From Nymphaea colorata (Eukaryota > Streptophyta > Magnoliopsida > Nymphaeales > Nymphaeaceae): 64,000 nucleotides of DNA. The translations under genes and the position numbers were made by a program. This document shows, one piece after another, positions 45,279 to 58,389 of the stretch. The notes under the pieces are model-generated. The model was not told the origin of the DNA, did not search any database, and was given only the letters and a program-made list of their open reading frames with translations. Numbering within the stretch: the stretch's first letter is position 1; the number at the start of each line of letters is the position of its first letter. The DNA lies in NCBI RefSeq assembly GCF_008831285.2, contig NC_045145.1, positions 8,308,802 through 8,372,801 of the forward strand. The letters are read 5' to 3'.

Positions 45279-48200
45279 CAATGTTGTAAAAAGCATATCG
45301 TAAGTTGTATTGGTATGGATTTAAGATACGCTGTATCGTAAAATATTGTAACATATCATAACCGTATCATATTTTTTTAAAAAAATAAAATCAGAAAAAA
45401 TAAAAAAATAAAATAAAATCATAAAAAATCAATAAAAATCAAGAATAATATGTTCTTCATAAAGAACATGTTTTACTAAATGATAGACTTATTATTGCTA
45501 TAAAGTTACAATTCATCATTCGTAAACATCAAAATTCATAATAATATCAATATAGAAAGCACAACAAGTCAACAATTATATAACATATATCATAATTTCA
45601 TAACCATAGATTCATAAGTCATAAGGTCCATAATTCCTTGAGATACCACATCAAAAAACAAATTTTAAATATTATGTATTACATCACAAGATGATAATGA
45701 AATTGTAAAAATGTTGAATGTCAATACATATAAAATGAAAGCACTCTCGACTTTCATTCATAATCTTCATCATCTCATCCTCATCTCCATCTTTTACTTT
45801 TTCATCTTCATGAATTCGAAGATCCTCACCAACATATTCAGCAGGCTCTCCTTCATCAGCAAATTCTATTGCTTCAGCTTCAAGGTTGAAGCATTGAAGA
45901 TCATCATCATCAAATATTGTAGTTGGTTTTTCCTCAATCCATGGTTCTAGATTTTCAAAGTTTTCTAAGCTGATAGGATCAAACTAAAATGTGTGCTTGC
46001 TGATGCTTTTTGTAATTGTCTATGTTAAATAAGAGAAAACTTGTTAATAGATAATAATATTTAAATATATTATAAAACAAATGTAAATATTAAGCTACAT
46101 TACCTTCGTTTCAAGCCTCATATTATATCGAACAAAGACAAGGTCATTCAACCTTTTCTGTTTGAGTCTATTCCCTTTCTTGTTGTGGATATGTTGGAAA
46201 ACACTCCAATTCCTTTTGCATCTACTAGCACTGCATGTCTGGCTGAGGACTTTAATTGCAGAAAGTCTTAGGTTTGGACAATCATGTCCATACCTATTCC
46301 ACCACAAATCTAAACAAAAATAAAACATATCTCATATAAAAGTTAAAACAACAAAAAAGAATCAAATGTAACAATTAACAAATGCAAAGTAAATTAAAAA
46401 TTTCTGTGTATTTACTTGGACGCATGGTTGTCCTGGCTCGAACGGTGGAATTTATTCCCATGTCTCCAAAACAACTATCATATAAATCCAACTCATTGTG
46501 CACAACATCTTGTACTCTAGGATCTGTGACTAACACTTTAACACAATTTAACAAACCATGTGTGACTTCTCTATCATTTTTAAATGTAGTAGAAAATCTA
46601 ATTGCAGGATTTAGATAGTAAGCTGTTGCATGAAGTGGTTGACTAAGCTGTCGTGTCGACCTTTTATCTATAATCTTCCATATGAACATATATAATTTTT
46701 TTCTTCTCTTTCAAGTTGTCTAGAATTGCTTTTTTTGCTTTATCCATAGCCTCATATAAGTATCCTATGGAAGGACTATTCTCGCTGTTAGCTAAGCTGA
46801 GGATATTAACTAATGGAACATAGACCTTCAATAGATTCACACATGATTCCCAAAATTTGTTATTAAATATAATATCCACAATTAAAGATGACTTTCTTTT
46901 ATGAGCATGTGGATATGCAGCTCATTCTTTACTAGAAAACATCTGTCTCAACAGAGTTCTTTGTTTCACTATACTCTGTGCAGTCAATACATTTCTAGCA
47001 AATCTAGTTTGTACATGTCCTATTAATTCAACTTCTTTTGTAAATTTTCTCATTAAATTCACTACATATGCATGATTATAGATAAATTTTGTAATCTCCT
47101 AGCATTAGTCAACAATTGATTTCATATCATACATCTCACTAAGATCTTAAAGCATTAGATTAACATAATGAGTGGCACATGAACTCTAATAAAATGTTCT
47201 ATACTTTTGAAATAATAGATCCCTTGCAGCTCTATAATTTGTAGCATTATCTTCAATAAACTGTACAATGTTTGTAGGTCTAACCTCTTGTGCGACATTA
47301 TCAAAAACATTGAACAAAATCTCAGCAATCTTAGAAACATCAGACAAATCAAGAGATTTCAAGACCATTGTACCTTTAGGACAATAAACAAGAAAATTCA
47401 CAGGTGTTCTTGACTGTGTATCAGTCTACCCATCTAACATAATGGCGCAACCTATTTCCTTCCAACATAATTTCAACTGATCATAATGTTCTGATACTTC
47501 TTTCATTGTAGCTTCAAGAATTTTTTCCTTCAACTCATGATATGATGACATTTTGAATCTGGGGTCTATAGAAGTAATTGCATCTGCCATGACTTGGAAT
47601 TGAAAGGAAATAGTTGCATTATAGGGAATACATGCATCATAAAACCATTTCCTTACCATCAGTTGTGCATGATGTAGCATATCTTTAGATGTCATAGCAA
47701 CACGAATATAGGGATGACAACCTGAGCCAGTATATGAAGGAAAAAGGTTCTAACAGACAATAGACCTAACATTAGGAACTCTACCACTAGGTCAATGACC
47801 ATGCCTAATATTAGGTGTACCTTTTTTCTTCCTTCTAGATGGGCCAGATCGACCTCCTTCATACATGATTCCTTTCCCTATACCTCTTGAGCTCTCCACT
47901 TCTGTTCTTAGACTGCTGTCATATTCATCATGTTCAACATTTTCATAAGTTTCTTCTTCTTCTTCATCTTCCCAAGGTTCATTATAGTCTTCATCTGCCT
48001 CTTCCATTTGTTTTTGTACCTTCTTTTAATGTAAAACATTAAGCATATCTAAACATTGCTAACACACAAATGGAGGCAAATGTTTATTTGACGTTCCTGT
48101 CAAATGGTGTTTTATTCTAATAATCCATACAAAAAATGTATTCTCACAAAAACTGCGTGTGATTATTAACCGGTCATTTTCCTTCACCCTTTCGCACCAT

Positions 48201-48747
48201 TGCCATATGGGATAAGACGATGCCATATCTTCACAAAAAAATGAAAACCTACAGTAAACTTAACAAAAAACAATTGAAATCTTTCAATCTACAGTAAAAA
48301 TATATGAATATATGATAAAAACAAGAGATTTCATACCTTACGGAGAAGAAACAAAAAAAAACCCTTTCCTCCCAATGGGAATCAGCCACCCACACACAAA
48401 TCTAGATGATTTTACGGTGAAAATTGATGATTTCATAGTGGAAATTGATGATTTCCCTCCAAGGTGGCATAATCTCTAGATTAGAAATGAAGAATGGGTA
48501 AGTTTTTATGAAGGAAACTCGAAAAAAGGGTTCGTGGGCCCCACTTTTTCAAAATCAGCCTATATCGAATGATACGAGGCGTATCGCACCGTATCGTATG
48601 ATACGAGGCATGTATCACATGATACATGTGATACATGCACGATACACCCCTATTTATGATACAAGGGGTGTATTGTATTGTACTTTGTAAACAATACGAT
48701 ACGTATCATACGACATGGCCCCGTATTGTACGATACGTACAACATTG
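45279..48747 (-). mobile_element. Structurally complete hAT transposon (3,469 bp)
   Basis: A perfect 10-bp terminal inverted repeat, caatgttgta at 45279-45288 and tacaacattg at 48738-48747, is flanked by a perfect 8-bp target duplication, catttaac (45271-45278 and 48748-48755), the hAT hallmark. Both ends carry gatacgtatcg-type subterminal repeats, densest at 48570-48740, the usual transposase binding area. It encodes a defective hAT transposase on the minus strand (see 45684-48226). The perfect duplication suggests the insertion is younger than its coding decay, so it may have moved using another element's transposase. Confidence 0.95.
45684..48226 (-). pseudogene. hAT-family transposase 3
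   Basis: Minus strand from ATG at 48226: MASSYPIWQWCERVKENDRL, then a BED-type finger with RIKHHLTGTSNK; one of its metal-binding Cys positions is lost. An acidic and then basic linker follows (48007-47792, DYNEPWEDEEEEETYENV, RRKKKGTPNIRHGH), then 47695-47426 (KWFYDACIPYNATISFQFQV), 47401-47186 (VLKSLDLSDVSKIAEILFNV, NATNYRAARDLLFQKY), 46879-46375 and the dimerisation exon at 46328-46095 (CSASRCKRNWSVFQHIHNKK, LNDLVFVRYNMRL). An intron (46110 to about 46026) precedes an acidic tail ending at TGA 45684. Several stops and frameshifts make it inactive. Confidence 0.85.
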
Positions 48748-48755
48748 CATTTAAC

Positions 48756-51013
48756 ACATATACTACACTTACTTTAACTAGTCAACTACAAATATAACTA
48801 TAAATCTTTACCTAAGACACACCAAAACACTCTAAATTAATGCTTGAGAAATAAGAAATTAAAAGAAACTAAACCAAAAGAGCTGCAGTCCATGACCTGC
48901 AAGCTCCACCTAGCTAACCAAACCGTCCAATTTGAGCACACTATTTACTACCTAGTTAAACAATACAAGTAGAATAACACTTAATATATGCTACATCACC
49001 CTAAAACATAGAATATAATACTTAAACTATAATAAATTAAGTAAAAATTAAAGAGGAAAGATAGCTGGACTCAAGCAGCAGCCTTACCAATTAGCTATAA
49101 AGTGGTAAGTGAGCTCCTACACCAAAAACCTACTTAATACCCAACACCTACAAAAAAACACTTTGAGGAATCAACAAAAATGAAGCAAAAATATGCAAAT
49201 CTAAGTTGCTACAAGCTAAAACAGCAAGGAATAACTGAGTTGATCATCTAAGATGCTGAAAAATACAATATCCTATAACTACAAGTCGGAAAATCAGCAA
49301 TACCAAGCACTATTCTAAGCTATTCAAATGACCTAACCCAAAAATGCGTAAATAAACCTCTTAAATGTCAAATGCAACACAAAATAAGCAACCCAAACTA
49401 GTTTTACCAGAAATACATCTAAAAACATAGATTGTTGCACTAATAAAAATAAGAAATCCTAACTACACAATAAGAAAACACAAATATACCAATTGCACAA
49501 TATAAACCAGAAAAACGGAAATGCATAGAGATTTTTTAGAACCCAACTCAGGTTTGAGAGAATTGCCCTTAAAAACAGCAGCCCATAATCAAGATATCCC
49601 AAAAATCCTAACCTAATTAGTGAAAGAACATAAAAACAACCTAATCTATCTATTCTATGCATGAAAATGAGAAAATCTTACCTAAAAACGGGTGTGGTTC
49701 TCTTGAATCTCGGATGGGAGGTTTCATACAACCACTAGAATCCTCCATTGGCTTCCATTCTTCATCCACCGAGCTGAGACAACAAACTTAGAAAGAGAAG
49801 GCATTGATGGAAGATGGGTCATGGTGGGATGAAGCTCCACCAAAGGTGCATCACCTAGATGTTGGGTGATGCTTCTTCCTCCTAAGGCTGCACCAAGAGA
49901 AACCGAAGAGAGGGGGAGAGGAAGCAGCTGCATCCCTCTTAAAAAAACACACTATTTTTTCATTGTTTTCAAAACACTTGTCCCTCAAAAACAACATATT
50001 TTCTAACATTTGGATATCTCCATTTCATCAAAAGAGTGAGTTTTACTTACTCTCAACTCTTCTCCAGAAAGGGAACTCATTTGAAATCAAGTTTATATTT
50101 CTTAGACCTAATCATGTGATTGGCCAAAAAGAGATTTCAAAGTCAATCTAGTTGCTATGAAAACTTAGCTATCTTTTGTCCAAAATCAATACATTTTCTA
50201 AGTAAACTTAGCTATTTTCCAAAAAAAAATTGATCATAAGTTGATCTCAATTTCAATCCAAAATCATGTAATGATTTGAGATCATAACAAAGAACTAGAT
50301 CTCCAACTCCTGAAATTTTCCAATCAAACCCTCAATTGTCTATCAAAATTTCTAATCAAATTTCCAATTATCTATCTAATTTTCCAATCCAAATTATCAA
50401 ACAAATGTCCACAATCTTGGATCAAGTCCATGATTCAAATCAATTTTCAATACCTTTGCCAAGGTTGAAATCCAATGCCACAATTTCAACATGTTATCAC
50501 CCCAAATTTCTTAAAAAAAGACAATTATTTTATTATTTGGATTTAAATTTTAGACCCAAAATTTTTTTGCGACAATTCGATCCAAAATGAATTTCTAAAC
50601 CGTCGTCCAAACCCAAACACAACATTCAAAATTCAAAACCCAACCTTAGACGCGAGATTCAAATCCAAAATCCAATTATCAGATCCGAATTAGATCCAAA
50701 GTCTGAGTTTAGATCCAAATCAAGAATTCCAAACTCAAATTTCAAAGCCGAAATCAAAACAACAAAATTTGAATTTATGAGCACCTGCGTAGAGGCCTTC
50801 CCTTTGTTTTACATTTTGTTCTCGGCTAAGATGCGTTTTTGAGCCTAAATCACTCGCTAGAATGCGTTGGCGACCAATTGAACCCAATCCGGATTTGAAA
50901 CAAACCTAGAGTCACTCAAAACGGAGTCGTCGCAACCATTTGTAACAACAAGCATCTTTTAAGCACGTTTTAAACAAAAAAAATAGTTTTATACTAAACA
51001 ACCCTTTGAATTT
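48756..51013. other. G-poor non-coding stretch right of the hAT element
   Basis: Continues the A/C-rich composition of 43-45 kb, from which it is separated only by the hAT insertion. At 50280-50780 runs of ccaaatt, aatccaaa and aaatttcaa words recur. No coding region recognised. Possibly the untranslated part or LTR of a large decayed retroelement. Confidence 0.4.
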
Positions 51014-51195
51014 TGGCTCGAAAACTCTCTTCCCTCTTGAATTCAAATTTTGAATTTCAAATTTTGAATTTTTGCTTCAAGACGCTTCCCTCTTGAATTC
51101 AAATTTTGAATTTTGGCTCCAAAACTCTTCCCTCTTTAATTCAAATTTTGAATTTCAAAATTTGAATGTTGGCTTCAAAACACTCTATAAATACA
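51014..51195 (+). promoter_or_regulatory. LTR-like promoter: tandem repeats upstream of a TATA box
   Basis: Units built from ttggct(c/t)(c/g)aaaactct, tccctcttgaattcaaat and ttttgaattt recur at about 51014, 51072, 51109 and 51168, followed by ctctataaataca (TATA at 51184-51190) and a CT-rich leader. Short direct repeats just upstream of TATA are typical of plant LTR U3 enhancers. Confidence 0.5.
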
Positions 51196-51529
51196 CCTAC
51201 AATCTTCCCTCTTGGGCATGGCCAACCTTTGGGGAACCTCTCATGCTTTCTCACTTGAAAATCTAAATTTTCCTTAGCTCTCTCTTTCCATTTCTCTCTT
51301 CTTCTCCAACCTTGGGAGTAAACATTCTCTAAGTTCAAATTCTTCAAAGGTGCACAAAGAGATCTCTTGGGGGGGTTCAACATCTTGGAGCTTCATCCGA
51401 ACGACTCAAAGATCATTCAAAAGAGAGGGTTCAGTTCTAATATCATTCATATTTAAGGTATGTAGTCATCATCTTATTTCCATCTATTTTCATTTTCTCT
51501 TGCCACCTCCCCATGGCCGTGCAAGAAGC

Positions 51530-53305
51530 TCAAATGATTTTCTATCTGGAATGGAGAACTATATCTTGAGTGCACTAGAAGTATGAGAAATGTGAAATAA
51601 ATCTTATTTCTTCAAATATTTTTAAAAATATACTTGTTATATCACTTTATCCATCATTTATGTTTGAGATGATGCTCATGCATGATGTTCTAATTTTTCC
51701 TTTATTAATGAGCAAATGCACAGTGAGAATGAGTGCTTGGGTTGAAATTTCTTCAATTTTGTGTTGATTTTTGAGGTTGAGACTTGTTCAACTAGGAAAA
51801 CCCTTCACAAATTTGTACATGTTAAAGTGCATCTTCATGTCATTCTCACACTTAGCTTATTTCTTAATCACCTGATTAGGAACCCCATTCAGTGTTTCAT
51901 CATCCATTATTTCATGAGTATTTGATTTTCTTTCATACCCAATGGTGGAAGAAATATATTTTTTTGAAGCAAACAATATGATTTTATGTTCATATTTGGA
52001 AGCATGTTTTCTAAAAGATTTTCAAAACAAATACCCTTTCTACTGCGGCCTTGGACACTTAGCTTAGGCTCTTGCATGAGTCCAAGTTCCTCTTCGGTCT
52101 ACTTCAAAATTGAAGTCGGATCTTTTTAAGATTTCAATTCTCATGAAGACATATACGTATATACATATTATATACGTTACATATGCACATGATTATTTTT
52201 CTGTCATTCTCGATTTAACATATTCTTTTACAAACTCTCATATACATATATATAAATATATACATACGTGTATTTCATTTTAAAATCTCTCTCTCTCCTT
52301 CTAAAATCTCCTTCTTTTTCTCTATTCGATTTAAACTTCTTTTTCACAAGCTTTCGTATATGTATACATATGTATATGTATGTGCATATATATGTATATA
52401 TAAATATGTATATGAATACATATCTCTCTCTTTTTTAAATCCTTTATTTTGTGATTCCAAAATCTCTTTCTCACTCTTTCTTTCTCCATCTTCTTCTTGT
52501 ATTGATCTTTCATCTCTTCCATTCCTTCAAATATTTTTCTCATATGATTTAAAGTTTTAATTTCTTATTTTTCAGCTTCACCAAGACCTAAAATCAAATA
52601 ATGACCCAATATTAGAATCATGCTCGATGGTCAACAACCTCATTCCATTTTCAAAAACTTTTCTCTTTTTATCAAAAACATTTATGACAATAAAAAAAAT
52701 CTTAGATATACGTGATTGTAGGAATATTTTTAGATGAATGTTATGGTAGGAATGAATTATTCCATTCTAATCATATAGGACCAATGCATTCATACATTCA
52801 CACTCACTTAACATCACTTATGATCACAAGCACCTCTCCAAAAGAACTTAAGTAAGATGAGATGGAGCTCTAACTATGTAGTAACCAAATTAGAGCAAAA
52901 TCTCAAACCTATTTAATCTCTTAAGAGAACACTAAAGATATTTCAAAAATGATCTCTAAAGGTTTCTAAATGATATTTGTAAAGATTTCTCAATTTAACA
53001 TTTCTCAAATCAAAATTTTTTACATTATCAAATAATTCTTCAAAACGTTATCAAAATCTTGAAACATCAAATCTTCAACATTTTCTGAAACACAACACTG
53101 CATTTATAATGAAAAAGATGTTTAAGCCAAAACGAAATGCATCAAGGATAAACATAGCCCTTGGATTGATTGCCTCCGATAAAGGTGTCGGTAATGGTCG
53201 ATCCTCGTACCGACGGGTGAGTCCCTTTCTCTCACATTTTCAAACTAAAATCTCATTTTTTTAGAGTACTCCAAAAACCAAAATTTTCTTGGGGATGCGA
53301 ACACA
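51530..53305 (-). repeat. Dispersed 1.8-kb repeat, copy Y (inverted relative to 18497-20271)
   Basis: Reverse complement of copy X over most of its length. Examples are gagtgcac near 51570, gaggttgagacttgttcaac (51772), cttagcttaggctc (52058), ggtcgatcctcgtaccg (53194) and tactccaaaaaccaaaa (53267). A second, weaker echo of the 53160-53220 block occurs at 53545-53630. Non-coding; AT-rich microsatellite-like stretches at 52150-52420 correspond to the (AT)n of copy X. Confidence 0.7.
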
Positions 53306-54069
53306 ACCAAATCAATGGTCTCCAATTCAAAGAATTTACGTAAATTCTCAAAAACAAGTTGAACTTTCAAATAACTTGTCAAAACAAGTTGATTTTCCAA
53401 ACAACTTGTCCATACTTCACTTCAATTTGCCAAAAACATGTTCAAAATCACTTGTTCAAGACCAAGTTCAAAATGAACTTTCAATTTCAACCCTCTATGT
53501 ATAAGCATATAGGGTTGCATTAAATGTTTTGTACATGATCCGTTGAATACTTAGCCCTTGGTCTGATTACCCTTGTTAAAGGTGAAAGGAACACTTGGAC
53601 CTCGCAGATAGGCGGATCTATTTCTCTTGAAAAATTTCAATATGCTTGTAAATGCTTATTTTTTGTGTGAAGAATGTCATATGCATAGAAGTTTTTTGTT
53701 TTTACTACCTTTCAAGTGGTATTCGCATTCCAGTTTTAACCGATCTTGATTTTAGAGCTTTTCCATTGAATTCAACAAATAGTTTTATTTATTTAGTTAA
53801 TGGAAGTGTTGCACTATTAATATAGTGCTTCTGGATTTCATTGTGTGCCCATATGCTAAAATAGATGCATATGATAAGATGATTGAGTTTTTTAGATCAT
53901 GTGGAGGAATGTTTACTTATTAAGGTTGGGAAATTGTTAATGTTATCCACAACAATTTCACTTTATATACTTGATTATTGTAGTAGACAGGTGGTTTTAA
54001 TTATTGTATTATGTATCTTCATGCTGATCTATATGCAACATTAATTAGGGTTGTGTATCTTTTCTTTGT

Positions 54070-56110
54070 ATATTGGTTAAGATTCTTGTTGTATTTTTTT
54101 GCATACAAAAAAAGAATTTCATCATCAAGAAAAAATACTATAAGCAAAGGTAAACAACTAATGTGTAGTTCAAGAGCAGATTCGACAGAACCACTTGCCC
54201 TAAAAATCTCTACACAACAGTCTATAGCAGATGGTAGCTTAGATCCTATTTATTTGAAGTTAGGTAAAATTGAGGATGTAACCATGGATAAAATTGAGGA
54301 AACAATGTCTAGCAGTGGTATGAGAAGACAAAAGGCAAGGACTCTTCAGTTAGAATGTTTTTGAAGAAGTAACTGTGGGTGGTGTAAAAAGAAAAGGTAG
54401 ATGCGAGCATTACAAAACAACGTTATAAGTATAAGGGGAGTATATCATTGATGAGAAGACACACACATGTCTTGCACGTCTTGGTAGTATGATGCAAAAT
54501 GCTTTAAGTTTTGGTATTAGTGAAGTTTCAGGTCTTACAAAAAAATCAATGAGTAAGGGTGTCAAACTTGATGTAGAAACAATAAGAGAGATATTGGCGA
54601 AGATGGTTATTTGTCATGAGTACACATCAAAATGGTTGAATGTTGCTGGTTTAGATTTTTATTGAAGCTTACTTTTTCAAATTGGTTACCCATTTCAAGA
54701 AAATGATAAAAAGAAATGTCACAAAATTATATGAAATAGAAAAGGAAGTTTTAGAATATTTTAAAGGTATTGCATCTATTGGTTTGACAACATATATGTG
54801 GATGCCAAACCAACAAATGGATATATATCTATTACAGATCACTTCATAGATCATGCATGGACACTTCAAAAGCGTAACATTGGTTTTGGCAAATGTAATT
54901 ACAAAAACTCTTTAAGAATAAAAATAAAGAAGAAAATCATCTCCACTATAGTTGACAATGCTTCTCTTAATATGTTTCTTTAAGAACATTGAAGGAAATT
55001 TTGGAGAAAAGTGGTGAAAATCTATTCCAAAGTGGTAAATTTTTTCATGTGAATTGTTGTGTACATATTCTAAATCTGATGGTGTAAGATGGTTTATCTA
55101 CTATTAGAGACAAACTTGATAAGATTAGAGAGACAGTCAAATATATAAAATGCTCCACATCAAGACTTCTCAACTTTCAAGTTAGAGTAGATGAATTTAA
55201 AATTTGTGGTCAAAAGAAGTTGGTGCTAAATGCTGCAAGTCGATGGAATTTTACTTATTTGATGTTAGAAGTTACACTTATGTACAAAGTTGTTTGTAGT
55301 AGATATGATATTGAAGATGTTGACTTCATATGGTTGCTTGAAGCACATGAATGAGAGAGTTACAAAAAATTTTGAGGGTCCAAGTATCCTACAACAATGC
55401 TATTTTTATCTAGAAATTTAAGGGGTCCAAGAACTATTACAAGAACAAGTTATGAATGGATGTGGCTTTATGAAGAGAATGACAACTAAAATAAAAGAAA
55501 AGTTTGATAAGTATTGGAGCTCTTGTAATATATAGATGACTATTGCTTCCATACTAGATCCAATGATAAAGTTAAATTCATCTTTTGAAAGACTTTTAGT
55601 CAAACAAAAGAAAAGGAAGATTAAATGACATTAATAAGTAATACATTGTAAGAGCTTCATAACAACTATGCTGTAAAAATTAAAAGTTTGAGTAGAGATG
55701 TTGAATGTGATGCTAGTATTTTTATGAGAGGGAGGGAGTAACTCATGTACTAATTCCAATAGATATAGTGTAATATTTTTTTAGCTTTTTAAGTAAAGTA
55801 TACAATATTCCTTTCCAAGCTCCCAAGTTAAAAGTTAACATATATTTAAAAGATGGGTTGCTCAAATGTGATGCTATCACTCATGCTTCATTTGATATAT
55901 TGATTTGGTGGAAAGATAAAGAATTAAAATATTGCAACTTATCACATATGGCATGAGATATATTGTGTATTTCTATTACTACAGTTGTTTCTAAATCCAC
56001 TTTTAGTACTGGAGGTTAAATTGTGGATGAATGTTAGAGTTTATTAAGTCCAAAGTTAGTAGAAAAATTAGTTTGTATAGGTGATTCGATAAGACATTAT
56101 GACGACCTAA
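54070..56110 (+). pseudogene. hAT transposase remnant 4 (RICESLEEPER/Ac-like)
   Basis: The plus strand reads a degenerate BED finger at 54380-54490 (GRCEHYKTTL; second Cys replaced), EVSGLTKKSMSKGVKLDVET and ILAKMVICHEYTSKWLNVAG to 54663, then the RNase H-like core (KPTNGYISITDHFIDHAWTL at 54804, IISTIVDNASLNMFL at 54940), a conserved middle (IASILDPMIKLNSSFERL at 55547) and the dimerisation region at 55895-56110 (FDILIWWKDKELKY, TVVSKSTFSTGG, LSPKLVEKLVCIGDSIRHYD). Order and spacing match Ac-like plant transposases related to RICESLEEPER. About ten stops or frame changes; no termini found. This lineage differs from hAT elements 1-3. Confidence 0.82.
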
Positions 56111-58389
56111 TGAATGTTGTACCAATATTGCTAAAGGTAAATACTAAAGTGCATTTATAATAAAACTTATCATGTTTATTTCTTTTTATATATTATACCA
56201 GTTGTTCATTGGTCAATTATTATTGACTTCCTTGTTGGATACTGCTGAAGATGACTGATAGCATGATTCACACCATTTCAAACATATTATGGAGTAAGCA
56301 TTAGCCTTTATCTATTATTGGTGACCGTGTTTGAAGAATTTTATGATTTTTATTGTTATTGTGATTTGTGTTGTTGGTGCTATGTTTTGGTTGTGGCATT
56401 ACCTTGTTGAAAATCTGTGACATTATTGCTCAAGATTATTCTATTTCACATTGGCAGGTTCATTATAAGTTATGAGTAGCTCTATTTCACATTGGCAGGT
56501 TCACTATAAGGTATGAGTAGCTCTATTTCACATTGACCTGAGATGCATTGGACATGTGTCATAGGCTGGTATCTAATGCATGAATTACCTTATAAAACTT
56601 TTTCTTTCCAAATTTAGACAACATGGATATTTTCAGCCCCAAGGTAAATATACCGAGCGTTGTTGCTGGTATAAGCAGTGTTGTTTCAAACTTGTTGTAT
56701 TATTTTGATAAAATTGAGATACACCATGTGCTTGTGTGCTTACAAGTGTTGTCGCTACCTTTTACAGAGGCTGCTTGATTCTCATCATCCTAATTTTTGG
56801 TTTTGTAAGAACTAACAAAATGGCAGGTATTGTTTCAAGTCTTAAGTTGATCAGTTCTTTGATGCCTGATTTTACCTTGATGACAAGACTATTGGCTGAT
56901 TTTTTTTTGTTCCTCATCTTCAAAAGGTTAGCAGTACAATGGGTGTATGTTCTTTACTCATCATGGCTTTTGGAGATTTAGGAGTTTGAATGGAGGAGAC
57001 CATTATGTGTCACAAAAGCTAGAGCTATTCTTTCAAATTGATGAATATTTTTCCATTCTTATTAAAATGACTGCTTCACAACAGTTGACAACTAGTGTTA
57101 TTTCCAATGCTTTTGTGATTTCTTAATGTTACATAATTTTTTTAGGAGCACATGCTGCTAGACCAGTTTTTTTTCTCTTCGATGTTAGTGAACATTCATC
57201 CATTCTTACTTGAGATAACTGCTTGCAACAGGGTTAGCTGGTCTTGTTATAATTATTTCTATATTTTGCATAATTTTTTTTTGGGGAGAGAATACTACTA
57301 CTTAACGTACATCTCTAGTCTCTCTAGATCTTCCTTATTCTTGTCTCTCTCCCTTTATTTTAATCTGCACCTCTTGGTTATGCTTAACATAAGAATTGAA
57401 CTTTGTTTTAAACCTGATCAGTAATATTATTAGATTAGAATATGTCTTCATGTGCAAATTTGTGTAAGCACATTGAATCATGATTTTTTTTATGTTAACA
57501 TTTTTGTTTTTTTGCTGATTGTCAACTGGGTTAGGTTCTATTGTCAAATGGAGATTCACTGGAGTTCAACATGTCCAATTGCTTCTATTTCATAAGAATG
57601 TATTGGCAGGCATCCATCTTATCTACCAATATAAAAGGACTGGTTTTTTTCTTTCTCCTACAAATTTTCTATACACAGCTATTAAAGACTTAGTTATTGA
57701 CTTGTTTCTCTGAAACATTTAGTAGTGCTCTATTTAGATAGAAAATGTTAACCTTTCGAATCTATTGTTAATATTATTCCCTCTTACAGGTTTTGTTTGG
57801 CCTTGGGGTGGCAATACCATATCAGCTTAGTCATTCCTGCAAGTTATCTATTCACTATTATTTTGTTGCATCTGATGTTTGATCAAAGCATCAAGTTCTG
57901 ATTACGCTCACAATTCTGTTATCCTTCTAATTATGTCTTGCTATGTCGCACTTTCCTCTATTTTTCCAATTCCTTAGTAACAAAATTTCATCCTAAAAAG
58001 TGATATTAGTGGTAATGTCAATGATTATGGATGCATTCACGATCTTGTTATTTGTTCCAAATGTTCCCTTTGTCCTAATTTGGTTGCTTATTCTAGAGTT
58101 ATTCGCTTAAGATGATTGTTCCCTGCAGAGGCCAACGTAGAACTATTGATTGTTGTATTTTGAAGTGAGTTAAATGAGTTGACAAGTTACACTGAGTAAA
58201 ACAAGTCAAATTAAACGACATGAGTCACTAAATGAGTTAAATGGGTTGAGCTCGAGCTTGATTCTATGTAGTTGAGTCGAGTTTGAGTTTGTTATACGGA
58301 GCTCGACTTGAGTTCAAGCTGAGTTCAAGCTCGACTCAGCTCTTGTATAGTCATAAGCCCAGAACCCTATTGGTAGGGAGAATTGGTCT
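56111..58389. other. T-rich stretch without recognised gene
   Basis: Contains a 53-bp tandem repeat at 56439-56535 and, at 58190-58340, gagctcgagcttga- and gagttcaagct-type short repeats of a degraded element. Open frames of 60-90 codons were not recognisable as exons. Confidence 0.35.
56439..56535 (+). repeat. Tandem repeat, 53-bp unit, about 1.8 copies
   Basis: ctatttcacattggcaggtt, then cattataagttatgagtag, is repeated with two changes, followed by a third partial unit starting ctatttcacattg. Confidence 0.85.
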
